Shown: positions 44,292 through 56,800 of the stretch, one piece after another | How the letters are laid out: each line of letters opens with the position of its first letter | How positions within the stretch are numbered: the first letter of the stretch is position 1 | From: Lichina pygmaea | Lineage: Eukaryota > Ascomycota > Lichinomycetes > Lichinales > Lichinaceae | Length of the DNA stretch: 64,000 bases | Assembly (NCBI GenBank): GCA_963422465.1 | Contig: OY730175.1 | Coordinates: 2,728,001 to 2,792,000 of the forward strand | Direction: 5' to 3' | Program-made: the position numbers and the translations under genes | The notes under the pieces: model-generated | Told to the model about the DNA's origin: nothing | The model's database searches: none | The model's input: the letters and a program-made list of their open reading frames with translations, nothing else

Positions 44292-45334
44292 ATGGGCCAC
44301 ACATTGATTGGACAAACACCTCAATCATGTTCAAGTCAGATCACTGCTGATCTGCATGCCTCAAGTCAAACAATAGCTATCCAATCTCTTTGGATCTTGA
44401 AGCCAAGATGTCTGCTGGAAAGCCTCAGGATCCCAAGCCTTTTTCTGCCACACCAATCCCCATCAATACTACCGCATTTTCTCTCCTTGCTGCCAAGCCA
44501 GATCACCAGGTGTTTAGTGTTTCTCTGAGAGACATTGAGCAGGTGTTGAAGTCAAAGAAGTGTGTGGATCTTGCCATACTTCTCCCTGCTCAGTACCACA
44601 AGTTCCTGGATGTCTTCAGCAAGGATGACGCTGACAAGCTTCCTTCTCTACACCCAGGAGTTGACCACAAGAGCAAGATGGAACCAGGAACCCAGGCACC
44701 CTCTGGACCTCTGTACAGTATGAGCAGAGAAGAACTTGAAGTTCTCAAGAAGTACCTGACAGAGAACCTGAACAAGAGCTTCATTCAAGCATCTTCATCA
44801 CCTGCTGCTGCACCAGTCCTTTTTGTCAAGAAGCCAGGAGGTGGATTGTGTTTCTGTGTAGACTACAGAGCACTCAACACCATCACCATCAAGAACTGTT
44901 ACCCCCTGCCACTGATCCGGGAGATGTTGGACCAGCTTTGCAAAGCTGTGTGGTACACCAAGCTTGATATTGTTGGTGCCTTCAACTGTATCCAGATGAA
45001 GGAAGGTGAAGAATGGAAGACTGTGTTCCGCACACACTCAGGCCTCTACGAATACCTTGTCATGCCCTTTGGTCTTGCCAATGCTCCAAGCATGTTCCAG
45101 AACTACATCAATGATGTTTTGGGACCTGATATCCTTGATGTCTTTAGCACTGCCTATGTTGATGACATTCTTGTCTACAGTCAGACACTCAACAAACACT
45201 GGAAGCACGTCAAGCTTGTTCTCAGTCAACTACAAGATGCAAGCCTGCAAGTTGACATCTCCAAGTGTGACTTTGAAGTGCATCAAGTCAAGTACCTTGG
45301 CCTCATCATTCAGTCTGCCACTGAAGATGGCTGA
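44292..45334 (+). pseudogene. Protease remnant and reverse transcriptase of Gypsy X
   Basis: The RT frame is open from 44390 to TGA 45332, with KPGGGLCFCVDYRALN, LDIVGAFN and YVDD near 45155. Upstream only the last ~20 residues of protease remain. The frame ends where the Y copy also has a TGA (22262), so this stop may be a family feature or shared decay. RNase H lies on the other half. Confidence 0.87.
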
Positions 45335-45363
45335 CCCGGATCTGTGAGCATGGACCCAGCCAA

Positions 45364-45522
45364 TGTGACAAGGCAATAGCAGAGCAGAACTCAAGCCTAA
45401 CTGATTCGGTAACCTTGACCTGACTTGGCTTGAGACTTGAGACTTGGATTGATGTATAAGACGAAAGACAAGGAAGGAAAAGAGAAAAGAAGAAAAGAAG
45501 CTGGGGGAGCAGGAGAAGTTCT
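45364..45522 (-). repeat. 3' LTR of Gypsy Y, second part (displaced)
   Basis: In minus orientation this is the end of a family-A LTR, starting with AGAACTTCTCCT (rc of 45511-45522) and ending TTGTCACA next to TTGGC. It completes the LTR that breaks off at 25234 and shares with it the 12-bp LINE target duplication. Confidence 0.93.
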
Positions 45523-48357
45523 TTTATTTTTATTTTTATTTGATTCTTACACTGGTAGTAGCTTTACAGCCATGCAGATCTTCTAGCTAATAGTGAACTC
45601 CTTCAGAAAACCTTTGAAGGGATAAAAACTGAAGGCAGAGTGTGACTAGTGAATGTAACAAAAGGAATCTTGAAGTTTCTGGTAAGAGAAGAGAATCTAG
45701 GTATTGGATTGGGAATAGTGGAGTTTGAAAGCTGGATTAAACTGGTTTAGTCTTTTCAAAGACATAAACCAGTACAAGAACTTCTGTAGTAGCTCTGGGT
45801 TTAAAATAATAGTGGTGAAGTCTTGGGGATTAAAAAAGACTTGTTGTCTTTGTCTTGAATAAAGAGAGCATGAAGAGGTGATATGTTTTGCAGTTTCTTC
45901 TGCTTGGCCACACACACATAGTGGGGTAGGGAAGTCAGGAACTCCAGCTCTGAAAAGAAAACTTGCCAGACCAATTCTTCCAGTCCTGATTTGCAGTAGC
46001 AGACTTGCCTCAGCTTTCTGTAACTCTTTGTAGAGCTTCAGATTGTTTTTGTGTGGCTTTTGACAGAAAGTCTGCCAGCCTGGATAGCTTTTTCTTTTCT
46101 TCTCTTCCCATTGGTCTTCCCATTCTTTAGTAAAGAGCTTTTGTAGTTCTTTCTTTGAACTAGCCTGGTTAGTAGTTATTTGACTTAACCAAGTGAATTT
46201 CCACTTAGGAGAGATAGTTGAGGATTCCTTTAAAGGTTTCTTCAAGAGAGAGGCATAGCTGGAAATAGTGGAAAAGATACTGTCAAGAAAGTATTTGAGA
46301 GGGGAGTTTTGAATAGAAGAAAGAAAACAGGCAGTGCGAAATTTAAAGTATAGGTCTAGAGGTAGAAGAAAAAGCTCACTCTCTAATAGAAAAGAAGGAG
46401 TGGCTTTGAAGGCACCCCCAATAAGTCTTAGGCATCTGTTTTGAAATGAAACAAGAGAAGAGATATTGGAGGATTTTCTTAGAGGGTTAAACCAGATCCC
46501 CACTGCATAGCTCAGTAGAGATCTCAGTATAGCAGTGTACACCAGACATGATGTGTGAACTGGAAAGCCCCAAGTAGAATAGGAAGTTCTTGAAAGAGAA
46601 GAGAGTGCTTTCTGTGCTTTTTGAAGAATAATCCTCTGGTGTTTGTGCCAGTGGAGCTTTGCATCTAGGTACACTCCAAGTACTCACACTTCTTCTTTTA
46701 GTTTGAGAATCACATTCCCCAGTCTGAGCTTGAGCTGAAGATTGTCTAGTCTTCTTCTGGAAAAATAAAGTATTTTATATTTCTCAGGAGAGAAGACTAT
46801 TCCATGTCTTGCAGCCTATGATAGACATTTGAGGTGTGTGTTCTTTAACTTCAGAAGGTTACTTTTCAAGGAGTGACCAAAAGCAAGCAGATTTGTATCA
46901 TCTGCAAACCCCAGGGCAGATACACCAGAAGAGGGAGTATGCACAGTCTCATGCAATTCAGAAATGTAGAATAGAAAAAGAATAGAGGATAATGGAGAAC
47001 CTTGAGAAACTCCACAATGAATAGGAATTGAACAAGACTCAGAATCATCAAAGACAAGAGTGGTAGAGTGCTTATCACAGAAGGAGTAGATCCAGAAAGC
47101 TAGCCAGGCAGGTATTCCTTTTCTTTTCAGAATTTGCTGTAGTATCTTGGGGAGAACTCTGTCATAGGCTTCTGAGATATCCAGTGAGAGTAGGGATGCA
47201 ACCATGCCTTCCTTCCAGACTTTTTCCACTTGGGAGGTTAGAAGGAAAAGTGCTGCTTCTGTGGATCTTCCTTTCCTAAAGCCCATCTGGATATCTGGCA
47301 ATAGTCCAGCTTCTTCTGCTATCTTGCTTAGTCTGGCTGCAGCAATAGCTTCCATCAGCTTGCCTGTTGTGTTTAGCAGAGCTATAGGGTGCCAGGCTTT
47401 AGCTTGATTGTAGGTTCCCTTGCCAGGTTTCCTCAAGCAGAATGTTTTTGCACTCTTAAATCTTTCAGAGAAGTACTCCAGTTTCCAGCATATTGAAGTC
47501 AGAATAGCTAGAGCTTGGCAGAACCTAGGCCCCAGAGCTCTCAGAAATCCATTTGGCAGCTTATCTCTCCCTCCTGCTGTGAAAGGTTTCTTCTTGGCCA
47601 GAATTTGCTCCACTTCTTCACATGTTACCTCCTGGGAGAGCTGTATCTCAGAGATAGTCTGGGAGCTTTCTGAGCCTGGTTCTGGAACTAGAGCTTTTGG
47701 AAAGAACTGCTGTGAGAAGGCTTTAGTCTTTTCCTCAAAGGTTTTGGCTATTCCTTCTTGTGTTTCCAGGTCAGGAACCAGAGGAAGATCAGAAGTCTTG
47801 TTGGCTTTGGACCTTCCCCACTTTGCAAGCTTCCAGAAGTTTGAAGAGCTGGCCAGCTCATAGATTTGGTGTCTGAAAGTGTTCTGTTTTCCATCTCTGA
47901 CTGCCTTTTTCTTGAGCTTAGTTGCTTGCTCAAGTTTCTCTTGACTTGCTTGTCTTTTTTGCACTTTTCTTCTTACTCTTCTTTCCTCTTTAACCTTGTT
48001 TTGGATCTCTTGATTCCACCAGGGGACTGAGTGGCCAGATTGCTTCTGGAGCTGTGTGGATTTGCTTGCTATTTCTTGGAGAAAGTTGTCAAGATACTCC
48101 AAGTACTCATCCACTTCATATTTGTCTTGGAAGTGGAAGGGCAGGTGTAGCTTCTCACACTCTCCTCTTGCAAGGTTTGAGTCCAGTGTTCTCCAGTTTC
48201 TTTCTGGTTTCCAGATTTTCCTTGGAGGATCCAGGTCCAGGCAGGTTAGTACAGGTCTGTGGTCAGACCCATGAAAGAACTGAAGAGCCACTTTAGAGAA
48301 AATCAGAGAGTTAGAAAGAGAAGAAGAAATAAAAGACAGATCAATAGCAGAACATGG
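45523..48357 (-). mobile_element. LINE 3' part fused to the GC-rich module
   Basis: On the minus strand the LINE begins in ORF2 (CCATGTTCTGC at 48357) and runs to a tail of AAT and AAAA repeats at 45523. Upstream it is joined without a gap to the GC-rich block 48358-49493. It is nearly identical to 54386-57195, including two shared nonsense codons. Confidence 0.9.
45697..48357 (-). pseudogene. LINE ORF2 (part), two nonsense codons
   Basis: The frame covers the end of the endonuclease (SDHRPV near 48265), the linker and RT with FADDTNLLAF. TAG is at 46816-46818 (Trp in the intact copy), and TGA is at 46684-46686 (CGA in the intact copy). The thumb and the C-terminal Cys-His motif follow in an open stretch of 325 residues. 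It cannot give a full protein. Confidence 0.9.
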
Positions 48358-49493
48358 CCACAGTTGAGCTATGCCGAGGTATAGCGCAGAGTCGACATCC
48401 TGTGCAGGGTCTCTGCCACGCTTCCCCGCAGTCCTGAGGCTTTTTGCGCTCCGCCACGTACGCTCACCCCTAGGTCCTGCTTCAGAGCGCCGGGTTGCCA
48501 GCCCGGAGCCCACGCTCCAACTGCAGTTTTCTCCTTGAGTCCGTCATTTGCAGCCTGAGCCTGCACTCTGTACGGACCGGCATGCGCTTCCGTCCTCTCG
48601 GGCCATATAGACAGTCTTGTAGTAGGCCCAGACCCTACTGCCATCACTGCCATTATATGCCACGCCCCGCAGCTCTCGCTGTTTCGTGTTACCTCTGTAG
48701 ATCTCTCGTACAGAGGCCGACCATGCCTCGCAGGCTCTACGGACCCTGCAGGCCATGCCAGCACCTGCAGGACTGTCTTTCCAGCCCACTAACCAAGTAG
48801 AGAGGAGTCTCAATCTGCCCGCTGTCGCCTGTGGGGCCCCGGTTGTATGTGGTGACCCACCGGAGAACCTCTGAACAGAGAATCTCCGGTGCCCCGGCCC
48901 CGGTCCGCAGGCAGTCCGAAGGGAACCCGTGGCAAGGCCTTAGGCAAAACCATCAAGCCAGCACTTTGGCTATCACACGGCCCTTAGGCACTGGAGCGGC
49001 GGGCTTCCTCCGGGCTGCCTGCTCGCCTTCTTGAACACGTATTCCCTGTTCGATTAACAATACCGCGGTGCAGATATCGCTCCCCTCCTAGAACAAGATC
49101 CTCGACGCATTAGCTGCTGGAGACTCTGCTAGGGGGGTTGTGCGATGAAAACTCCTCTCGACTACTCCAGAGGTGCCCTGTCGGATGCCTAGACTTCACA
49201 TCCACCAGCTGCAGGGCTGGCTTCGGGCTGTAGCGTACACGGTAGACATCTGTCAGGTGGTTTTCATAACCAGTTTGGTCGCAGTCCTCTGTTCTGCTGA
49301 TGTCGCTTCACGGGGGTGTCCAGGGTGCCTGCGCGACACCTCCGGTGGCCCATCACTCCACGGGCACCAGCAGCTCGACCGGTGACTCAATTAGCTCTTG
49401 ATGCAGCGACTACAAGCAGCTTGGGAGACTGCCTGCCATCGCTGCACCGAGGTTCCCAGCCTGCACCACGTGGAGGTTTGAGTCGTCGCAGGC
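48358..49493 (-). other. GC- and CpG-rich module at the 5' end of a LINE insertion
   Basis: This 1.1-kb block differs sharply in composition from everything around it. Read on the minus strand it begins GCCTGCGACGACTC directly after the target duplication AAGTCAAATAACTA (49494-49507) and ends at the LINE ORF2 junction, so it is the 5' part of that retroposed unit. It holds a stem (CACCGGAGA ... TCTCCGGTG, about 48860-48894) and only short open frames, the longest being 131 codons at 48369-48764 minus. No family was recognised. Its composition resembles the trehalase locus, so a host transcript is possible. Confidence 0.6.
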
Positions 49494-49532
49494 TAGTTAT
49501 TTGACTTAGCCAAGTGAACTTCCAATTAGGAG
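49494..49532 (-). mobile_element. LINE-C, 5' end piece
   Basis: This 39-bp piece of LINE ORF2 (minus strand; AATTGGAAGTTCACTTGG) ends in AAGTCAAATAACTA. The LINE continues with the same 14 bases at 57211 on the plus strand. Its 5' flank, AATAGTGTAGCTAT (49533-49546), matches as reverse complement the flank of the LINE-C tail at 57864-57877. Confidence 0.85.
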
Positions 49533-49871
49533 AATAGTGTAGCTATAGTGCTCTTGCTTCACAAGTGCTGCAAATGCTTGCACACTGACTATGCCAATCA
49601 ATAGAGGTGTTGCTGCCCTGTCACTTTGTCAGAGTCACCACATCCAGTCAGCCCAATAGATGTCTGGGTCATACTTCTTCAGCCACAGCATACTGAGGAC
49701 AATGTTGTATCTGGCTATATCAGCCACAACAAGCTTCTCTGCAGACTTCTTAACAGCTTCTTGTGTATCAGTTATCTTTAACAGTGGTTTGACAATGTGG
49801 AAGGTCTACAGGCAGTTTCTATTGATTGTGCAGACAGTTGGGGCTGTAGTGCTCTTGACTGGCAGTATACT

Positions 49872-50123
49872 CTACTTCTTGGCACAAAACCCTGTGATGA
49901 AGTTCCTGGTTACCCTAGTATCAACTAAGACTTCCAGTGTCACAACCCCACTGGCAAGACTCTGTACCTCCACCAGCAAGACAACATGCTTATTTGTGTC
50001 TAGTTCACAGCTTGCCAGAATTGACACTATGTTGAGGCGGCCAGATCTTTTGCCTCTGGAGTTTCCTTCAGCTTCACTTTGGAGAAGTGGCACTGCTTCT
50101 GTGTGTGGCTTCTCTTGCTGCAA
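49872..50123 (-). pseudogene. Protease start of Gypsy G3
   Basis: The frame contains VTLEVLVDTRVTRNFITGFCAKK. This is the LVDSGAT-RNFI block of retroviral-type aspartic proteases with the catalytic D-S/T-G changed to D-T-R. The reading frame ends there. Catalytic activity is not expected. Confidence 0.8.
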
Positions 50124-51414
50124 TTACAACAAAATAGTGGCTCTGATAACCTCTTGGTCTTCCCCTGGGGTGTTGCACTGTCCTTCTGGTTAGCACAATC
50201 ACTTTTGTCTCTTGAGGCACTAGCTGTGTTGGCACCTGCAGTGTTGGAGCCACTGCTCCACAACTTGCCAGAGGTCTTCCTCTGGCTACGTGAACCACCT
50301 TCACCTTCTTTGCCTTGGTAAGAGGTTGAGTCATCAGCTATGTGGTCAGCTGATTTGACTTGATAGCAAGGTTGACTGTACCACTGTAGGTCTGTGTCAG
50401 AGTGCTGCTGGCAGTGATCCTTCAGAGAAGCTCTGGCCACAGGTTTGTCAGGAAGTGCAGGATGTGTTGCAGCTTCACAAAGGTGATGCCAACAAGCTTC
50501 TCAGTTTTTTCCAGGCACTGTGTGAACTTCAAGACTTTTTTGTGTGGCTTTTGAGCCAGGTTCTTCCACTTCTTGTAGGCTTTGACTATCTGTACAGCAG
50601 CCAGATTGATCATGTCAATCAGTATTTCTTGAAAGCTGTCCCACATCATGTCCACCTGAGGTGTCTTATTCTCCCACCAGCTCCACACATACTGCATGTT
50701 GTCTTGCAGATGGAATACAGTGAAGAAGATCTTCAATAAGTCTGTGGTGTAGCTTTTTAAGTAGATCTCAAACACCAAATTACATTGGTGAATAAACTTC
50801 TCAAGCTTGGGTAACAAAGTCCCACTGTATTTGTCTGGTGGGACAATGTAAGGGTGGTTCTCCAGAGCACCCTCACAGAGATGTTTAGCCCCCACGAAGA
50901 CATCTTTGAAGATGCTGTCAGAGTGGTGTCTGATCAGAGCTACACTTCTGCCAGCTTCCACCTCAGCTACACATCACTGAAGGCAGTTGATCTTCTTGTC
51001 TATTTGAAGAACCTTGAGTCTAGCTTTAAGCTCACAAAGCTGCTCACACTTAAGCTGCACCTCTTCCTCTAAGTGAGGTGTTGCAGGTGACTCAGGCTCA
51101 GCTGCTTGGTCTTTGCCCTTATCTACCCAACCTGCATAGCCACTTGCAGTAGCCTGTACAGAGATGTCAAAAGTGATGCCTGAAGTGCCTGAGAGCCCAG
51201 CAACCTTGTCTTGCAATAGTCAGATTACCAGGTGACCTGCAGGTCTTGCTGCAGAAGCTGTGTTATTATTGTCTGACAACTTCTCTGCAGAGCTTCCATT
51301 GTCTGGTGATGGACTTCCATCATGATGATGTGATAGACTTGAAGCAGCAGCCATGTTGGCACCCTGGTGGGCCACCACACAGTGGGTTGTTACACTCTGT
51401 TGCTGGTCAGTCAT
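50027..51414 (-). pseudogene. Gag of Gypsy G3
   Basis: The start is MTDQQQSV at 51414, with stops at 51220 and 50974. A coiled segment (HLEEEVQLKCEQLCELKARLK) and a capsid-like domain (YIVPPDKYSGTLLPKLEKFIHQC to FVKLQHILHFLTNLWPELL) follow. After a frameshift a Ser/Lys-rich part carries a CCHC knuckle CNCSKRSHTQKQC near 50095-50140. The protein differs strongly from the two other Gags in the window. Confidence 0.8.
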
Positions 51415-51818
51415 GATCACAAAGATTTCATGATCAAATCACCACTCTGGGCTACTTCCTTTAAGGAAAGAGTTGTCAGAACTGTAAGGGTGCTAGAGTC
51501 TTAGCAGGACAGAGTCATGATAAAAGCCTGTTCCCTAGGCAGCTACTGAAAGATGCCTGGAAGATGTCAACAAGTAAGCCTGTAGAGTATCACTCAATAG
51601 ATAGAGTCTGACAACTGGCCTCTCAACCAGTGTTGGGAGAGAGGCCTGCTTATATGAATCTTGCTTAATGATTATGTGACTTGGTATGTACATGTCACAT
51701 GACTGCTAAGTCACATGACTGCTAAGCAAGATGACATGCAGCCAAACCCAGTCAGGCACTCACACAAGCTGTGTGGCTTCTGACAGATCACAGTATGCTG
51801 TTGCTACATGGCTGTATC

Positions 51819-51902
51819 GCCAACCCTTTCAAGATTTTTGAAGATAAGATGTCTACATGAAAGACTCAAAGCTCACACTTCTCCAGTATAATGTGCAAAA
51901 AA
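51819..51902 (+). mobile_element. LINE-D, 5' end piece
   Basis: The piece starts directly after ACATGGCTGTATC and reads FKIFEDKMST-like ORF1 C-terminus, then the ORF1/ORF2 junction. It ends with AATGTGCAAAAAA (51890-51902), after which a full-length LINE 5' end begins. Its continuation is at 30067. Confidence 0.88.
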
Positions 51903-52409
51903 CAAAAAAACTCTTCCCAGAACTATGTTCTTCAAGGACCATCATTTTTGACAAACACCACAATTTGTCATATGTTCTGGAAAACAGCTGAGTTCCTCTC
52001 TGAAACCACCCAAACCTTAAGGTGAAAACCCATCACCTTTGGGAATCACACCTGTTTGTCAAAAGTTGTGATCTTGAATCCACAGTCTTCTTCTTCTTCA
52101 ACAACCAGCAATCTACCCACAACCAGAGAGAGAGAGTCTTAGGATAAGAGGAATGGTTAGAGTCTGACTGACTCTGGAGCTAGCAGAGTCTTTGGCTCAA
52201 GGAAAGTCTAGATAGGGGGTCTGGTCCCTAGTCTAGGTTAATACTTCTAGCTTTGCCCAGAGCTTAGTTGGAAAAAGCTGCCCAGGAAAGTCTAGTCTTG
52301 GGGATTGGTCCCAGGACTAGATTATTACTGCTGGGAAACCAGGTGACTCTTCTTTCTGGGAGTACTCTGCAGACAGAAAACACCCAACCAGTGCCAAACA
52401 ATCTCTAAC

Positions 52410-53801
52410 ATGGCTCCCAAGAAGAAAAAACCCACCTCTTCAGAAAGTAACACCAGAGCTACACCAGCTATACTCTCCCAACCAGCTTCCAGTCTGCCTA
52501 GCACCCAGTCCAGCTCTCCTACCCTCCAACCAGCTCCCCAGAATGACTACAAACTGGTAGACTCCTGGATCAAAACTCAACCAGTCCCAGAATCTATTCT
52601 GAAAAGCTAGGAAAATATCAAAAAGAACTCCTTCTCTACAGAAGCCCAGTCTAGCTCTACTGGCCTCACCAACAGAATCTTCCAGGAGCTGGAGAATATC
52701 AACAAGTGGCTGGACAAACAAGAAGCCAAGCCATCATATGCTCAGGCTGTCCAAAAATCTATTCCAGCACAAATCCCTCTACCTGCAAGAATTCTCAAAG
52801 AAGTTCTTGTACATCCTGGTATCCAGCCACCTGACATGGCTAATAGAACTCACATCCAGCTTTTCCAGGCTCTTCAAGACAGACTACCCAGCCCCTACAA
52901 CAAGCAGGTCAGAGCAGTAAGGAAACTTCCTTCAGGGGATATTCTTATTAACACAGAAAGCCAAGAGACTAAAGTCTTCCTAGAGAAAAACCCTGCCTGG
53001 GTATCAGCTATCTTCACAAAGGAAGCAACCATCCAGCCCAAGAGATTTCCAGTTCTGATCCATGAAGTCAGAACAGAAGATATCCAACCTGAAGACCTGG
53101 AGAAAACCTGCCAGATAATCCAGAACAGCAACCCATCTCTGAGCAAGCAAATCACCATCCTGAGAGCCTACTGGTCTAAGAAGACTATAGCTCAAAAGAA
53201 GCCAGTTACCTCTCTCCACCTGGATCTGGCTACCCCTGAACAAGCCAATCTTTTGATTGAGAGTGGGCTAGTGCTGGGGCACAGGATGCATGAAGCAGAA
53301 CCTTTCCTGGCAGACACAGTCATTGCACAATATTTCAAGTGCTTTGGCTATGGGCACCAAGCACGCTTCTGCAAGAACAAAGCTGTGTGTGGTGCCTGTG
53401 GAGGCCAGCATGAAAGGAGAGCCTGCCAAGTTCCTGAACAGCTTCTCAAGCCAAAATGCTGCAACTGCAGAGGAGCTCACCCAGCCTGGGCCAGTGTCTG
53501 TCCAGTATGCCAGGAAGCAGCCAAGAAGGCAAGAGAAGCATGGAACACACACCCAGGAAAATATGAGATCCCAACAGCTACCTCTGTTCCAGCTCTACAA
53601 CCCCCCCCAGTTATGTCTTTCCCTCTCTCTCAGTCTCTACCAGGAGGGAAAAAATGTAAAACAGCTGAGCCAAGCAGAAGCTCAGAGAGACTCAGAGGTG
53701 CACTCCCAGAAGTGCAAATTCTTTCTTCAAGATCAGCCAACTCTGGAGGAAAGCTACCAGCTAACTTCTTCAAGATCTTTGATACTGAGATGTCTGCATG
53801 A
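52410..53801 (+). pseudogene. LINE ORF1 with one stop
   Basis: This is collinear with the intact ORF1 at 25264. The single visible break is TAG at 52608-52610, a Trp (TGG) codon in the intact copy. Downstream from 52836 the frame is open with all three knuckles (CFGYGHQARFC, CGACGGQHERRAC with its His present, CCNCRGAHPAWASVC). ORF2 starts at 53798, overlapping its end. Confidence 0.9.
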
Positions 53802-56800
53802 AAGACACAAAGCTGACACTTCTCCAGTATAATGTGCAAAAAAGCCAATCAGTCCAAGAGCTACTGCTAGCAACCTCAGCTCTCCAAGAGGTGGACATTA
53901 TTGCACTTCAAGAGCCCTGGAAAAACACTCACCTAGAAACAAGCACTTCAACTATTTTCTCTTCCTTTCTTCCTCTCCACTGTTCAGAGATTGGCAGAAC
54001 ACTTTTTCTTATTAATAAAAATCTGAAACTCTCTTCTCTTCATCCTACCTTCTAGAATAAAGACTTTGTTTCTCTTGAAATCTACCTGGAAAACTCTTCT
54101 ACTTCTCTCTGGGTACATAATCTCTACTTCACCCCATCAAGTCAAGAAAACTACACAGAGGCATCAGAAGCTCTTCTCTGTTTACTCCAAAATGCATTAC
54201 AAGAACAAGGACAACATATTCTTCTCACAGACTCAAATCTTCACCACCCAGACTGGTCAAAGAAAAGAAGACTGTACTCTGAGACTGCAAACAAGTTTCA
54301 AGACCTAATGAAACATTTAAATCTGGATTTAGCTATTGCACCTTTCACCCCTACCAGAGCAAGATCTCTTTCTGAAAAACCATGTTCTGCTATTGATCTG
54401 TCTTTTATTTCTTCTTCTCTTTCTAACTCTCTGATTTTCTCTAAAGTGGCTCTTCAGTTCTTTCATGGGTCTGACCACAGACCTGTACTAACCTGCCTGG
54501 ACCTGGATCCTCCAAGGAAAATCTGGAAACCAGAAAGAAACTGGAGAACACTGGACTCAAACCTTGCAAGAGTAGAGTGTGAGAAGCTACACCTGCCCTT
54601 CCACTTCCAAGACAAATATGAAGTGGATGAGTACTTGGAGTATCTTGACAACTTTCTCCAAGAAATAGCAAGCAAATCCACACAGCTCCAGAAGCAATCT
54701 GGCCACTCAGTCCCCTGGTGCAATCAAGAGATCCAAAACAAGGTTAAAGAGGAAAGAAGAGTAAGAAGAAAAGTGCAAAAAAGACAAGCAAGTCAAGAGA
54801 AACTTGAGCAAGCAACTAAGCTCAAGAAAAAGGCAGTCAGAGATGGAAAACAGAACACTTTCAGACACCAAATCTATGAGCTGGCCAGCTCTTCAAACTT
54901 CTGGAAGCTTGCAAAGTGGGGAAGGTCCAAAGCCAACAAGACTTCTGATCTTCCTCTGGTTCCTGACCTGGAAACACAAGAAGGAATAGCCAAAACCTTT
55001 GAGGAAAAGACTAAAGCCTTCTCACAGCAGTTCTTTCCAAAAGCTCTAGTTCCAGAACCAGGCTCAGAAAGCTCCCAGACTATCTCTGAGATACAGCTCT
55101 CCCAGGAGGTAACATGTGAAGAAGTGGAGCAAATTCTGGCCAAGAAGAAACCTTTCACAGCAGGAGGGAGAGATAAGCTGCCAAATGGATTTCTGAGAGC
55201 TCTGGGGCCTAGGTTCTGCCAAGCTCTAGCTATTCTGACTTCAATATGCTGGAAACTGGAGTACTTCCCTGAAAGATTTAAGAGTGCAAAAACATTCTGC
55301 TTGAGGAAACCTGGCAAGGGAACCTACAATCAAGCTAAAGCCTGGCACCCTATAGCTCTGCTAAACACAACAGGCAAGCTGATGGAAGCTATTGCTGCAG
55401 CCAGACTAAGCAAGATAGCAGAAGAAGCTGGACTATTGCCAGATATCCAGATGGGCTTTAGGAAAGGAAGATCCACAGAAGCAGCACTTTTCCTTCTAAC
55501 CTCCCAAGTGGAAAAAGTCTGGAAGGAAGGCATGGTTGCATCCCTACTCTCACTGGATATCTCAGAAGCCTATGACAGAGTTCTCCCCAAGATACTACAG
55601 CAAATTCTGAAAAGAAAAGGAATACCTGCCTGGCTAGCTTTCTGGATCTACTCCTTCTGTGATAAGCACTCTACCACTCTTGTCTTTGATGATTCTGAGT
55701 CTTGTTCAATTCCTATTCATTGTGGAGTTTCTCAAGGTTCTCCATTATCCTCTATTCTTTTTCTATTCTACATTTCTGAATTGCATGAGACTGTGCATAC
55801 TCCCTCTTCTGGTGTATCTGCCCTGGGGTTTGCAGATGATACAAATCTGCTTGCTTTTGGTCACTCCTTGAAAAGTAACCTTCTGAAGTTAAAGAACACA
55901 CACCTCAAATGTCTATCATAGGCTGCAAGACATGGAATAGTCTTCTCTCCTGAGAAATATAAAATACTTTATTTTTCCAGAAGAAGACTAGACAATCTTC
56001 AGCTCAAGCTCAGACTGGGGAATGTGATTCTCAAACTAAAAGAAGAAGTGTGAGTACTTGGAGTGTACCTAGATGCAAAGCTCCACTGGCACAAACACCA
56101 GAGGATTATTCTTCAAAAAGCACAGAAAGCACTCTCTTCTCTTTCAAGAACTTCCTATTCTACTTGGGGCTTTCCAGTTCACACATCATGTCTGGTGTAC
56201 ACTGCTATACTGAGATCTCTACTGAGCTATGCAGTGGGGATCTGGTTTAACCCTCTAAGAAAATCCTCCAATATCTCTTCTCTTGTTTCATTTCAAAACA
56301 GATGCCTAAGACTTATTGGGGGTGCCTTCAAAGCCACTCCTTCTTTTCTATTAGAGAGTGAGCTTTTTCTTCTACCTCTAGACCTATACTTTAAATTTCG
56401 CACTGCCTGTTTTCTTTCTTCTATTCAAAACTCCCCTCTCAAATACTTTCTTGACAGTATCTTTTCCACTATTTCCAGCTATGCCTCTCTCTTGAAGAAA
56501 CCTTTAAAGGAATCCTCAACTATCTCTCCTAAGTGGAAATTCACTTGGTTAAGTCAAATAACTACTAACCAGGCTAGTTCAAAGAAAGAACTACAAAAGC
56601 TCTTTACTAAAGAATGGGAAGACCAATGGGAAGAGAAGAAAAGAAAAAGCTATCCAGGCTGGCAGACTTTCTGTCAAAAGCCACACAAAAACAATCTGAA
56701 GCTCTACAAAGAGTTACAGAAAGCTGAGGCAAGTCTGCTACTGCAAATCAGGACTGGAAGAATTGGTCTGGCAAGTTTTCTTTTCAGAGCTGGAGTTCCT

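Larger units (their letters stand above)
42488..45363 (+). mobile_element. Gypsy X, 5' half
   Basis: A short-form family-A LTR (42488-42754, 267 bp) is followed by Gag, protease and RT. At 45363 the sequence stops after GCCAA, the duplicated target of Gypsy Y. The 3' half (RNase H to LTR) is on the minus strand at 16938-19518. The sequence across the restored junction matches the uninterrupted copy at 22280-22310. Confidence 0.92.
49533..51805 (-). mobile_element. Third Gypsy lineage 'G3', LTR/leader to protease
   Basis: On the minus strand the order is an LTR or leader (51805-51421, with a CATATAAGC box near 51650), Gag (from 51414) and protease (to about 49870). The remaining ~330 bp to 49533 have no clear motif. 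RT and RNase H of the same lineage are at 57864-59559 on the plus strand, and the LINE-C insertion duplication links the two halves. It is heavily decayed. Confidence 0.8.

Noticed and set aside
48369-48764. 131-codon open frame in the GC-rich module
   Set aside because: Open frames of this length are expected by chance in GC-rich DNA, other frames are equally open, and no motif is visible.
48358-49493. Possible ribosomal RNA or snRNA segment
   Set aside because: I could not match any conserved rRNA or spliceosomal RNA block on either strand. It is kept as an unclassified module.
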